From NCBI RefSeq assembly GCF_963678635.1, contig NC_087071.1, forward strand, positions 46,732,889-46,796,888: 64,000 bases of DNA, written 5' to 3'. The stretch's first letter is position 1; each line of letters starts with the position of its first letter. Origin of the DNA: Symsagittifera roscoffensis (taxonomy: Eukaryota; Xenacoelomorpha; Acoela; Convolutidae). The position numbers and the translations under genes were made by a program. The notes below the pieces were generated by a model. It was not told where the DNA came from. It saw nothing but the letters and a program-made list of their open reading frames with translations, and did not search any database. Shown in pieces: positions 35,257-45,260 of the stretch.

Positions 35257-35583
35257 GATATACGGAGCTCCTACTCGTTGACATGTGACAACGCAGAAGA
35301 GATTGGGAATTGATTTCAGAGTCGCGATGAGTTGATCAACCGTTTGGGGAATGTTATTCTTTTTTGGATGTGATGTTGTGTTGTTGAGTAGGTCATGCCA
35401 CAGTATAAGGTTACGTTTACTCAGCTGGGTTGACGTTAAATAATCGTAACAATAGTTTGCTGTATTAGTGTCAAGATTTAGGCCGGGTGAAGAATGAACA
35501 GAATCGGCAAGCTTATGTTGTTCAGATTCGTCAAGTTTTGCAATGGAACGGCTAAGAGAGCTTGCTGCTACTATTTTGATCAT
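35257..35583 (-). pseudogene. Unknown ORF upstream of LINE C ORF1, 5' part (interrupted by MULE)
   Basis: ATG at 35583 (MIKIVAASSLSRSIAKLDES) opens a frame of 109 codons up to the MULE target site. It is Ser/Leu/Asn-rich and mostly helical-looking, without Cys pairs, P-loop or membrane segments. It begins just inside the point where the flanking LINE fragment resumes (35590), so it is either the first ORF of LINE C or part of an older insert. No homolog comes to mind. Confidence 0.55.
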
Positions 35584-35589
35584 AGATGC

Positions 35590-37093
35590 CATTCGGGATG
35601 ACCGAGTGGCAACTACAGGCTGAGTGGTTGTGAATTCAGTCTTAATACAGTATGAAATACTCAATTTTAAAATTGTACTGGTTGTGCAGTAATTTTGAGG
35701 ACAGTTTGAGATCTTGAGAAATTATTTGAAAGCAGATCGGTAGGAGAGTCAGTGATATAAGGAGAGAGACTTAGTGTCTGGCGCATATGATCCAAAACAC
35801 TGCTCCATGTTGGTTTTTTTTCCATTTTTCTGCGAGCGACGACAAAAGGAGACCAAATCATTGAGTTAAAAAGTCTTACAGACATTACACACGCAATGTA
35901 CATGGCAATTCTACAGCGTTTCAGTGAGTTAAAAGGAATGTTGCGTTTTAAAGCACGGAATTTGCGAATGGCATGGCTACATTTCATATGAATGTGTTCA
36001 TTCCAAGATATATCAGCGCGTCAAATTAACCCAAGGTCTTCAGTGTACTGAACCTCGCAGTACATACATACTGGATTCATAAACAAAATGCAGATAATAG
36101 AGCAAATAACCGTTGTTTTCTGCGGGTGAAAAGTTGAACCATTTTCAGCAGCCCACGTAGATAATGTATCAAAGTCTTGTTGGAGCGAAATATGTTTTCC
36201 AACACAAAAAATATTCAAATCGTCTGCAAATAAAAATGGTGTAGAGTAGCTCACAGATTCTGGCAGGTCGTTAATAAAAATAAGAAATAAAAGAGGACCG
36301 AGAATACTCCTTTGCGGGACATCACTGAGTACATGCTGCAACGACGATAACGTACGTTCCAGTTTTGCACGTTAAGTACAGTTCGATAAATATGAGGAAA
36401 TCAATTGAATAAAATCACGATCAAACCCGAATTGTTGAAGCCTTAACAGTAAACACTTGTGAGAAATACTGTCAAAGGCTTCCTCAATATCGAAATACAC
36501 TGCGCAAAAGTCAATATTTTTGTCATTACGCTTGTAGATTATATCAACGTACTGCAACAGCTGCGTAAATGTGATCCGATGAGCACGGAAGCAGTGCTGG
36601 GAGGCAGACAAACGATATCTGACTTTTTAATATATAAAATTGAAAACGATTCGTTCTAAAACCAGAGATGTGCGAGGAAGGATATTAATTCTGCGGTAAT
36701 TTTTAATGTTTGAATGGGGGCCGGATTTGTGTATGGGAACAATATAGGCTTCTTTCCAGTAAGAGAGCCATATGCGAGTTGAAAAAACATTGGAAAAAAT
36801 ATGAAAGACAGCATAAGTATTAAGCGAGGAATGTTTCATATGGAAGGAAGGAGGAACACCGTCACACGCAACATAACAAACAACGCTTGGGTTCGACTCG
36901 CCCATGAGAGTTAAACTATTTTCTATTTCACGATCATCGTGCTTGATGCGTTTCGCCAAATTAGTTTCACTAGACTCCGGCACACCTTGAATACGCAGCT
37001 CGAGGTGGTGGTCTACAGTTTCTGAACTCTTTGGAGGAACATATGTGTTCGACGGAGAAATTTCTATCGGAGTAGTATGTTTCATGGTTTCTG
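35590..37093 (-). pseudogene. LINE B: ORF1 middle fused to reverse transcriptase by internal deletion
   Basis: On the minus strand, 37085 down to about 36910 encodes the ORF1 RRM-like start (LELRIQGVPES). The frame then runs directly into RT block sequence (WKEAYIVPIHKSG then NYRRINILPRTSLVLE) with no endonuclease between, so roughly the whole endonuclease domain is missing. RT continues with CAVYFDIEEAFDSI (36611-36372), LGPLLFLIFINDLPE and the catalytic FADD (36341-36021), and then a C-terminal block (IPFNSLKRCRIAMYIACVMS) to 35667. Stops separate these parts. The segment downstream of 35667 is the same family as the 2,190-bp units. Confidence 0.8.
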
Positions 37094-37230
37094 TACAATG
37101 TTTTCAATTAGAGTCAGCAATCAATCCTCAATAGAGTCTTCATTTGCCTTCCGCGTCGACACTTGGAGATTTCGTTTTTGTACACAAACAGCACAACGAG
37201 ACAATAAGTACTTAACTTTTGTACTGTTGA
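37094..37230. repeat. 137-bp direct repeat flanking LINE A, left copy
   Basis: Identical to 41434-41570 except two substitutions near the start (GTCAGCAATCAATCC against GTCACCAATGAATCC). It consists of LINE B ORF1 sequence, so it is duplicated target DNA. Confidence 0.95.
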
Positions 37231-37383
37231 ATAGTTTCAGGTCATATGTTTCTACGAGGTAGCCGGGGTTGCCTCATATTTCAATGATCCACATTATTGG
37301 TGCAAGTTCTCTATATCACGCCCTTCACCCGAAGAACAGTGACGATCAGGAACTCATCCAACTAGCTGACCAATATATCCTCT

Positions 37384-37500
37384 TAAGAACTGGACTTCAT
37401 TGTCCCGGTCTTTTCTCCCCAATTTAAGAACTGGACTTTGTTGTCCCGGTCTTATATCCCCTGACTAAGAACTGTACTTTAGTGTCCAGGTCTTAGACTC
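37384..37500 (+). repeat. Three 41-bp repeats in the LINE A 5' leader
   Basis: TAAGAACTGGACTT..TGTCCCGGTCTT starts at 37384, 37425 and 37466. The third copy is the most diverged. Tandem monomers in this position often carry LINE promoter activity; here that is inference. Confidence 0.8.
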
Positions 37501-37597
37501 TATCTCTATTACTACTTCGATATAGTATTTGTTCTATAAGTATATCACATCATCTCAAGAAAACACCCTTGAAACCTACAAGCGAACATTAATCAAA

Positions 37598-38444
37598 ATG
37601 CGAGAAAACTGCAACAGCTGTAAGAGAAAACTCAAAATGGGACCTAAGTTCTCATGTTATACACGTGACAAGGTCCTACATCTATCCCTTGAATGCACTA
37701 TGTTCACTAACGATGAAGTCAAAGTCCTCATCAAACTGAATGATAACCTCCTCCACATCTGCAATGACTGCAAACCCAAACGTGACGATCTTGTCAAAAA
37801 CAAAACTACAACAAGTAACAAACTTGACGAACAACTTGATAACCTGCAACTACAAATGAAGGTTCTCACCGAAGAAATGGAGCAATCCAGCACTGTCATC
37901 ACTCAAGTACAAGCCGATATGAAAACACTTAAAGAAAAACCCAACAATTTCCGAGCAGCCGTGGGAAACGTAAACCCAGGAAGAGTGGTTAATTCGCCAA
38001 CTACCAAAAGCTCAACTTCGTAGCCGAATACGAGGTGTTCCCGAAAGCAAAGAAAAAAGCGACATTGAACGAATGCAAGAAGATCTGGGGACAATCGACA
38101 GAATACTTGCATTCGTCCAAATTGACGACCGAAAATTATCCAAGGCAACTCGGATTGGAAAATTCAATCCCGATAAGGGGCCTCGTACCCTGCTGTTCAA
38201 CACCGAGAGTAGCATAAGTAAAAATTTGATCCTAAAATCGACTTCCAAACTAAAAGACTTCTCGGAACTTCGGGTCTTCATCAGTCCCGAGTTATCCAAG
38301 GCGGATGCCGAAAAGAAAAACAATTGTCTCAAGAAAAGGAGGGAACTGATAGTAAAAAATCACGACCCGAGCAAGATAAAAATCAGAAATCTTAAACTAG
38401 AATTGAAAGAAAACGGAAAAATGGATTGTTTACGAAGAAAGTAA
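37598..38444 (+). pseudogene. LINE A ORF1: PHD-like finger, coiled coil, RRM-like domain
   Basis: ATG at 37598 (MRENCNSCKRKLK). Cys/His pattern C-x2-C, then Cys, H-x4-C and CNDC forms a PHD-like finger in the first ~65 residues, followed by a Leu/Glu/Gln heptad region (LDEQLDNLQLQMKVLTEEME). The frame closes at TAG 38021-38023, while the RRM-like part (RIRGVPES, through IRNLKLELKENGKMD) is open in the next frame to 38444; the shift can be placed in an AAAA run near 38007. The layout equals LINE C ORF1. Confidence 0.8.
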
Positions 38445-38517
38445 AACTTCCCAGGAAACCGATAATAATGCATACCAAGCTGGTGATGTTGCCATTACCG
38501 GATGACTAAGACCGATG

Positions 38518-39618
38518 AAAATGTTGACATTCAACACCAGAAGTATCCTGGATATAAACAGGAGAATGAAATTGTCAAACGCAATAGCAAACTCAGAATA
38601 CGATATTATCTGCCTCTGTGAAACCTGGCTCACAAAAGACGTAACAACTGCCTCGCTATTCCTATAGAACTATCAAGTATATCGCAATGACCGAGAAACA
38701 TCAGATAACAGAAAAACAAAGGACGGTGGTGTACTCATTGCCATCAAAAATGTAATCTCACATGACTTACATTCCATTGAGAGTCTCAAGTCTGATTATC
38801 TCATCATAGAAATACATTCCAATAAAAGATCAATTATCTTAAGCTGTGTTTATAATGCACCCACTCCTAGCACATACCAATAGTCCACTGAAAGTTTCTT
38901 AACTTTGATGAATGAAATGGCAAATCTCAAACTAGCCAACAAAAATGACCTCTGTGACTTAATACTCACCGGTGACATCAACTTCTCACAAACATACTGG
39001 GAAGCACTCTCCTCATCTGACATATACGAGAGTCAACTACTGGACAAATTAGTTGAACTAAATCTTTCACAACATGCACCAACTCAACTAGACGTGCAGC
39101 TTTGCGACAATCCAGAATTAATTTCACAATGTCAAATCGACAGGAATATTCGAGATAAACTAACTAGTCAGTTATCTGACCACAAACCACTCTACACCAC
39201 AATTGCCGCCTTTGGCTGCATTAACCTTCCAAAAATAACAAATCATCGATATGCTTTCAAACGAGCAGACTGGGACAGCTTAAATTCTTCAATAGAAACT
39301 GAACAGTTTATCCCGTACTGCTACAGTAACGTGAACGAAATTATCCGACAATGGTACGAGTGGCTGTGGGAAAAAATCGAAAAGTTTGTACCTAGAATAA
39401 CTGAGCATCGATCCAGGTTACAACCCTGGATCACGCCAGCCACCTCCCACCTCATCAAAAAACTTCAAACAATGAAAAGAAAACCAAAACAAGGTCTCGA
39501 AAGACTATTAAAGATCAAAAAACTTGAAAAAGATATTCAAAGGTTTTCCGAAGATGACCTAGCGGAATATGAAAAAACCGTCCTAGAAGGAAGAACTTTC
39601 AGCAAAATTCAAAAATAG
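38518..39618 (+). pseudogene. LINE A apurinic-type endonuclease domain
   Basis: Motifs in order: NTRSIL, CLCETWLTKD, DGGVLIAIKN, LTGDINFSQTYW and QLSDHKPLY, all with catalytic residues kept. In-frame TAG codons occur after ASLFL (about 38669) and after STYQ (about 38882), and the frame ends at TAG 39616, so no intact product is possible. The last 237 codons (38905-39618) are open. Confidence 0.85.
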
Positions 39619-39731
39619 CTTAAAAATGCATACGCAAGACCCCAACAATTCCTTCGACGGTCAAAGACGGAAACACTGAATCATCAAATGAAAGAGAAAA
39701 ATGTGAATTATTCAATGACTATTTCGTCAGC

Positions 39732-41353
39732 GTGTTTGGCGCAAAAGAACATCAAACCGGTATCCTCTTTCAAAAAAGTGAGCTGAATAGATTTAGTGTT
39801 GACCAAAGTCAAGTTAGCGAAATAATGAGGCAACTTAATGTCAATAAAGCAATGGGACACGACAACATTGGCAATCTCATTTTGAAATCATGTCACAAAA
39901 CTCTAAGCAAATCACTTACCCTTATATTTCAAACCTGCCTTAACAAAGGAATTTTTCCTGAAATATGGAAAATTAGTGAAGTAACCCCTGTTTTCAAGGA
40001 AGGAAGTAAAACCGATGTCAGTTGCTATAGACCAATCAGCCTACTCTGCTGATGCTCAAAATTGCTTGAAAAAATAATATTTGACAAACTCTATACTAAA
40101 GTGAAATACAGATTACATGAAAGTCAACATGGATTTCGAAAGCGTAGATCCGCCACAATTCAACTTCTTCTATTTCTTGACCGAATATACGAATTGAACG
40201 ATCAACAGGATGTACAAGAACTTGCAGTTCTATACTTGGATTTTGCCAAGGCATTCGACACTGTACCTCATGATATTCTGCTTACGAAGATCAAAATTTT
40301 TGGAATTGGCGGGAAATTGCTGTCACTGATATATTCATACCTCAACAACAGAAAGCAATGCGTTAAGATTGATGACTGTATTTCAACCCTAAAAGAAGTC
40401 ACCAGTGGAGTTCCGCAAGGTTCAATTCTGGGACCGCTGCTGTTCTTACTTTTCATAAACGATCTGCTTGAAACCATGAATGACACAGACAGTTTTGGGT
40501 ACGCAGATGAATTTAAGGCCATTCTACTAAATCAAACTTCCCTTGACACTGCAACTCTGAAAATAGAGAAATGGCTACATGAAAACAAAATGCAACCCAA
40601 CATCAAAAAAATCAACGCTCCTCGGCATCAAAGGTGATTTAAAAGCTAGTCTCCTGAACAAAAGTCTTTCCTCAGTAAACTCACAGCGTGACCTAGGACT
40701 GATTGTGTCCAACAAGCTCACATGGAACGAAAATTGCTCTCGTCGGACATCCAAAGCAATTAGTGCTCTCTTCCAGATTAAACGAAGTCTGACTATGAAA
40801 AGCAGTGTGACCACCAAGCTTAACGCATATACTGGGTATGTAGTACCCATAGTAACATACGCACACCTTAGCATGGACTCCTAGCAGATCGAACATGGAA
40901 CAACTCGAACGAGTTCAAAAGTTAGCAACAAAATGGATTTTGGGGACAAGCAAAACTTATACTGAAAGACTGAAGGACCTGAACCTTCTTCCTTTGAACA
41001 TGGAAATGCACGACATTTTAATACTAATAGCCCTGCTTGAAAATCGTTACGATGTAGAAATAGAACGAAAACCATCTGAATCATGCGAAATCACCCGACA
41101 GTCATCAAGAGGCGAATTTCAAATCCCAAAAGGCCGCTTACAAAGAACAGACGACAATTTTTTCAGACGAGTGAAACATCTATACAACTGTCTTATCCGA
41201 GCCTGCCCAACTTTTAGCCTTAGACCAAGCAAAGCGACTCTGACCTACATATACCAGAAATACTTCAAAAAAATGTACAGTGAAGTCAACAAATGTACAT
41301 GGAAACTCTTATGCAGATGTGGAAACTGCAATGCTTACAACAAACTGAGATAA
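39732..41353 (+). pseudogene. LINE A reverse transcriptase and C-terminal region
   Basis: RT blocks: LNVNKAMGHDNIG, CYRPISLLC (TGA stop right after, at 40050), QHGFRKRRSATIQ, DFAKAFDTVPHD, SGVPQGSILGPLLFLLFINDL and FGYADEFK, where the second catalytic Asp of YADD is Glu. A frame change follows at about 40610. The thumb and C-terminal region continue in 40579-40884 and 40895-41353, ending CTWKLLCRCGNCNAYNK, the Cys-rich tail shared with LINE C. The Asp-to-Glu change and the stops make it inactive. Confidence 0.88.
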
Positions 41354-41408
41354 AACATGGACTGTAAAAGGGGTGAAATTCCCTAGAGCTAATGCTCTGA
41401 AGCCTATT

Positions 41409-41433
41409 CTACTACTACTACTACTACTACTAC
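41409..41433 (+). repeat. (ACT)n tail of LINE A
   Basis: About eight CTA/ACT triplets end the element in place of poly(A), directly abutting the right direct repeat, whose first base is ambiguous within this triplet run. Confidence 0.9.
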
Positions 41434-41570
41434 TACAATGTTTTCAATTAGAGTCACCAATGAATCCTCAATAGAGTCTTCATTTGCCTTCCGCGTCGAC
41501 ACTTGGAGATTTCGTTTTTGTACACAAACAGCACAACGAGACAATAAGTACTTAACTTTTGTACTGTTGA
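41434..41570. repeat. 137-bp direct repeat flanking LINE A, right copy
   Basis: See the left copy at 37094-37230. After this copy the sequence continues as upstream LINE B ORF1, proving the orientation of the target. Confidence 0.95.
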
Positions 41571-41760
41571 GCTGTGGAATAAGATCTACAGGTAACCCAG
41601 AACACTCGTTGTGGTACCATAGCTCGCACGTGTCACATTGAATCCATGAACCGCCTGCTTGACTGCCTTTTTATCATTTCCCGCATTCGCCTCCAGATGT
41701 TGTTTGAGCCCTTTGACGTGCCATGTAACTGGTCGTGGGTGAAATCGGTTTGAAGTGTGA
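41571..41760 (-). pseudogene. LINE B ORF1 5' part with PHD-like finger
   Basis: The minus strand encodes WIQCDTCELWYHNEC, the core of a PHD finger, then continues through the 137-bp repeat (RCAVCVQKRNLQV) and, across LINE A, into the ORF1 remainder at 37093. A frame break lies just upstream of WIQCD, so the true start of the ORF is not visible. Confidence 0.7.
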
Positions 41761-41829
41761 AGAAGAACCTCGTTTTAGTTTCAACAGCCTCTGGACATAC
41801 AATGATTTCGAAACTGTTTAATAAGTTTA

Positions 41830-42260
41830 TCACAAGAATATATCAACAATATATCATTTAACAATAGTTTATCACAACATCACAGCAATATATCATTTCA
41901 TAAGTTTATCACAACTAGATGATTAACATTTCTCTAACAGTAAAAATTCAAGGGTTTATCAATAATTGCGGTATTCACATAATCTCAGTTTATTTTCTCT
42001 TACGCTTATTTGGTTTGTCTGGAATGACTATCTGTTTTTTTGCTCGCCTCCAACGTTACTGCCTTTGGTGAAAGATCAGAGCATGACTAATTATCAATGC
42101 AGTAATCTTCAAAGATTTTTTTTGTCTATTTTACCTATGATTGTTTGATCTGGGTCATTGGTTAAGTTCAGATCAAGTTGTGTGCTGGCAGCATTGCTCA
42201 AATTTAGGTTATTATACAGAGTATTCTGATACGCTAGAAATATCTACTTTCTACTTCTTA
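41830..42260. other. AT-rich spacer with short CAATATATCA repeats
   Basis: Between 41830 and 41930 the motif (A)CAATATATCATTT and TTTATCACAA alternates several times. The remainder has no recognisable gene. Confidence 0.5.
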
Positions 42261-42715
42261 GCAGTTTTTGTTCAATTGACATTACTTTTACCGGATACTG
42301 GGTATCCTGGTTTCTTGCTGAAGTCTAACATATCCTTGGTAGTTTGTATCAGAAGGAGGAATTTGTATTTCTTATCTTCCATACTTCCCATGACACAAAT
42401 GTTTGCAACTTGATTTTCCATGGCGTCGATGATTTTTTTTTGAGTATGCACCACGAATAACCGCAACAACATACTTAAGCTTTGCAATGTTCGTTGATAC
42501 AAAAATGTCATGCCAATTGTTATTCTGTAATATGTTTCTGTAATACTACAACCAGTAACAGAGATGTTCGTATTTCTCAAACTTGATTTCTTTCGGGAAA
42601 ATAAATTCTCTTGGTAACAAACTGTTTTGATCTGACATATCGGAAGCAAAGAATTCGAAAATTTTAAGACTGAAAAATTTGAGTTTTAGGCATGCTAAAC
42701 CTACCCCACCATCTA

Positions 42716-42857
42716 CAATTGGGTGATATAAAAATTTTTCCTTTATATCGAGTCTGCTTGATTTTTTTCAATTCTGCATTTAATAAACCTTGGCATTTAC
42801 TAACAGTAACCAAGTTAACAGTAGTGTGACGAGCCAAATGAAAAAATTTAGGAAGAA
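42716..42857. repeat. ~142-bp direct repeat, left copy (Penelope region)
   Basis: Begins CAATTGGGTGATATAAAAAT and is nearly identical to 43865-44006, including GGCATTTACTAACAGTAACC. The two copies bracket Penelope-like sequence. Confidence 0.9.
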
Positions 42858-43004
42858 CATAAATCTTTACTTTTCCTTAAACTTCTGAGATTTTAAATCT
42901 TACTTAGCGTGTCTCTTTCGATTTTACAATTTTTTCGATTGACATGTTCGATATTTTAAGCCAAAAATGATTTTAAACTAAAATCCAAGTGTTAGCTCTC
43001 TGCT

Positions 43005-43250
43005 CCTGAACTCATCCCGCGTATTGATCCCTGGCCTAAGTTTCCTAATATGCAGTAGTTTCTTGAGAATGCATTAAAACTTTTTCGCACATTTTTGTAC
43101 ATCTTCAGGTTTTAAAAATCTAAACCATCTGTACAAAATGGTCAAAGATCATAAAAAGTGTCATACACATCATTATTTCAAAATTTAAAAAGTTCAATCA
43201 ATCACAAATTGACAAATATTACTCAATTTTTGTAACGATTATTATGTAAC
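43005..43250 (-). pseudogene. Penelope-like element C-terminal tail and 3' UTR
   Basis: The minus strand at about 43080-43005 encodes LHIRKLRPGINTRDEFR, the conserved tail that follows GIY-YIG endonuclease domains in Penelope-like elements. The neighbouring non-coding part (ACACATCATTATTTCAAA) is shared with the tandem units at 26.1 and 28.3 kb. Confidence 0.7.
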
Positions 43251-43404
43251 AATTTAATTCATTGAGTCATAAATTTCCGAGAGTTTTCACCTTTTTTGTT
43301 TTTACAATATCGTTTTGTCGCTAATTTCATGCTAGCATGTAAGTTATTTCAATAGTTTTTGTTTAAGCCAGAATTTTTGATACTGGAACTATAGCCTTAG
43401 TGTC

Positions 43405-43710
43405 AGCTCCCTACTTCTAAACTCGTCGCGCGTGTTAATTGCCGGTCTCATTCCTAATGTGCAGCGCCTTTAATGTAAGTAACTTAAAGTTGCTGGACGC
43501 CTGGTCAACTATCTTCCGATTAAACTCCGACTTACCACTCTCACTACTACACTGCCTTATGTGCTGTCCAACTGGGTTATCCTCTTTTCGGTGTTCCTCA
43601 ATCCTTGTGGTGAGATATTGGGTCGTCTGAACAACATAGATGGATTTGCACCCACAACATTCAAGTCTGTACACCACTTTTGATTTCAGTTCACTGGAAA
43701 AGGAGGATTT
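43405..43710 (-). pseudogene. Penelope-like GIY-YIG endonuclease fragment
   Basis: The minus-strand frame reads KSKVVYRLECCGCKSIYVVQ, then TTQYLTTRIEEH and NPVGQHIRQCS, the GIY-YIG fold of Penelope-like elements (the usual YIG is YVV here), followed by a second copy of the LHIRNE tail at about 43460. The reverse transcriptase that should precede it is absent, so this is a 5'-truncated copy. The family inserts at breaks or telomere-like ends using this nuclease; this copy cannot. Confidence 0.75.
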
Positions 43711-43864
43711 TTAAGAGGGCATACAAGTTTTCTTTTTCCTCGTCGTGAATATTATTGCTAATTGTGACATTCAACCAGAATGTACGAAAATGCAGGGTCA
43801 GAATTCGAAATTTTATTGTGACATCGGAGTGAGAAGATTAACGGTTTTAACAAGTTGGGTGATG

Positions 43865-44006
43865 CAATTGGGTGATATAAAAATTTTTTCTTTTTATCGA
43901 GTCTGCTTGATTTTTATCAATTCTGCATTTAATAAACCTTGGCATTTACTAACAGTAACCAAGTTAACAGTAGTGTGACGAGCCAAATGAAAAAATTTAA
44001 GAAGAA
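43865..44006. repeat. ~142-bp direct repeat, right copy (Penelope region)
   Basis: Partner of 42716-42857 with about six differences. It could be a Penelope pseudo-LTR or a long target duplication. Confidence 0.9.
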
Positions 44007-45260
44007 ATCGTTCATTTTGATAAACGGGGAAGGGTTAATTTGGAGTTTCATGTTAATTTATAAAAATTCGTTCAAAAAGAAAGACACGTGACAACGTCGA
44101 AATTTCGCACCAGCTGAAACAGCGAAAACACAACAACAACATTTAGTCTCAGACAGAGAAGAACAATAGAATTCGTAGACAAAAGCAGTAAACGGAAATT
44201 GTGTGATACTCATCGAGATTGGAGAAAGCTTTATGAAGACCATTCCGAGTTGTAACGATTGTGCCGCTACAATCGTTACAACGCGAATCCCGAGAACGAG
44301 GAAGGGTGTTGGGACGGCGTGTCCAGCCTTGCTGAAAGAAATAAGGACGTTATTTCCCCGGATTCCAGAATCCGGAGGGGTCTCGGGAGGAAAACTCAAA
44401 CCGTATTTTATAAACTTTTAGCTTCCTGGATATGCCCTGAGTTGAATTCAATTAACATCTAAGTTCGTTTTCAGATAATGAGAAGCCAGGAGTTAAGGGA
44501 AAGGGTTGATCCATCTTCGATGGAGATGATGATTTTTATCTACTGAACAAAAACAATAGTAATATAATAAATAAGTAGTAGCCCTGTTTTTAGGAGTGAC
44601 CTCGTGCTCTGGGGATACTAAGACCCAGCCATGAGCTCACTATTTTTGCATGTAATTCAGTTAATTAGAGCGTTCTGATCGAAGCCGGAAACAGTCGATA
44701 TGTACTTCCGGGCGAATGTTACATAGATGTTTTTATGGCGCTCCTGGGTGTTATTCTTTTTTAACATCATGACCGGCAGAACCGTTAACGAGCACTCCGC
44801 GCCGAGCGGATGCTCAAAACAAGGCCCTAACCACCGGGGTGGAAGGGTAATTCGGAACGCGGAAGCCTTCCGGACTCCCGTGAATAGCTTTTTAAACTAG
44901 TTAAGACCGAAAATTCAACTACCAGGAAGGGTGGGGGGATTGGCCGTCCCGTCGTTTCCTGAGAGGTTTGTGACCAAAAACACTTAAAGATATACAGGAA
45001 AACAAACAAAAAGTAGTATAGTACCTAAGAAAAACATTTAAAAAATAATCGAAAAAACCAAAAACAGTAAAAAAAAAATCTGCAGAAATCATATTCCCAG
45101 ACGAGATGTGATCCGACCCTCCCGTTTGTTGTTGTTAGAAATAATGTTGTTACAGGCATTTATATCAGTCAGGATCGTTACGGTCAAATTTGTGGCCCGT
45201 TTGTGGTGCTTGTACTGAATGGATATTTGAGTAATTAAACACGTTAATACTAATTTGCGC
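44007..45260. other. Unassigned stretch with repeated GGGTCTCGGGA blocks
   Basis: Similar blocks occur at 44300-44395 (AGGAAGGGTGTTGGGACGGC..GGGGTCTCGGGAGG) and at 44918-45285 (AGGAAGGGTGGGGGGATTGG..AAGGGTCTCGGGATTAG), suggesting a small diverged repeat family. Short frames here lack domains. Confidence 0.4.
44251..44280. repeat. Perfect 12-bp stem hairpin
   Basis: TGTAACGATTGT, a 6-base loop GCCGCT, then the exact complement ACAATCGTTACA. No T-run follows, so it is not an obvious terminator. Confidence 0.85.

Larger units (their letters stand above)
28907..35589 (-). mobile_element. LINE C: PHD-finger-type non-LTR retrotransposon, containing a MULE
   Basis: Read 5' to 3' on the minus strand it has an upstream ORF (split by the MULE), ORF1 with PHD-like finger and RRM-like region, an apurinic-type endonuclease and a reverse transcriptase. 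It ends in an (ATT/TTA)n trinucleotide tail at 28907-28920 rather than poly(A). Domain order and motifs fit the CR1/L2/Jockey group. Both boundaries are given by the interrupted LINE fragment on each side. I see no more than about 3 bp of target duplication. Without the 2.1-kb MULE it is about 4.55 kb. Whether the upstream ORF belongs to LINE C or to an earlier insertion is unproven. Confidence 0.7.
37231..41433 (+). mobile_element. LINE A: full-length but inactive PHD-type non-LTR retrotransposon
   Basis: The 4.2-kb element has a 5' leader with three 41-bp repeats, ORF1 (PHD-like finger, coiled coil, RRM-like), endonuclease, reverse transcriptase, a Cys-rich C-terminus and an (ACT)n tail. 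It is inserted in opposite orientation into ORF1 of LINE B and flanked by the 137-bp direct repeat. Relative to LINE C it is the same broad group but a different family. It is dead by nonsense codons and a changed catalytic residue. Confidence 0.9.

Noticed and set aside
44058-44399. 113-codon minus ORF
   Set aside because: No domain, spans the hairpin and a diverged repeat; no coding support.
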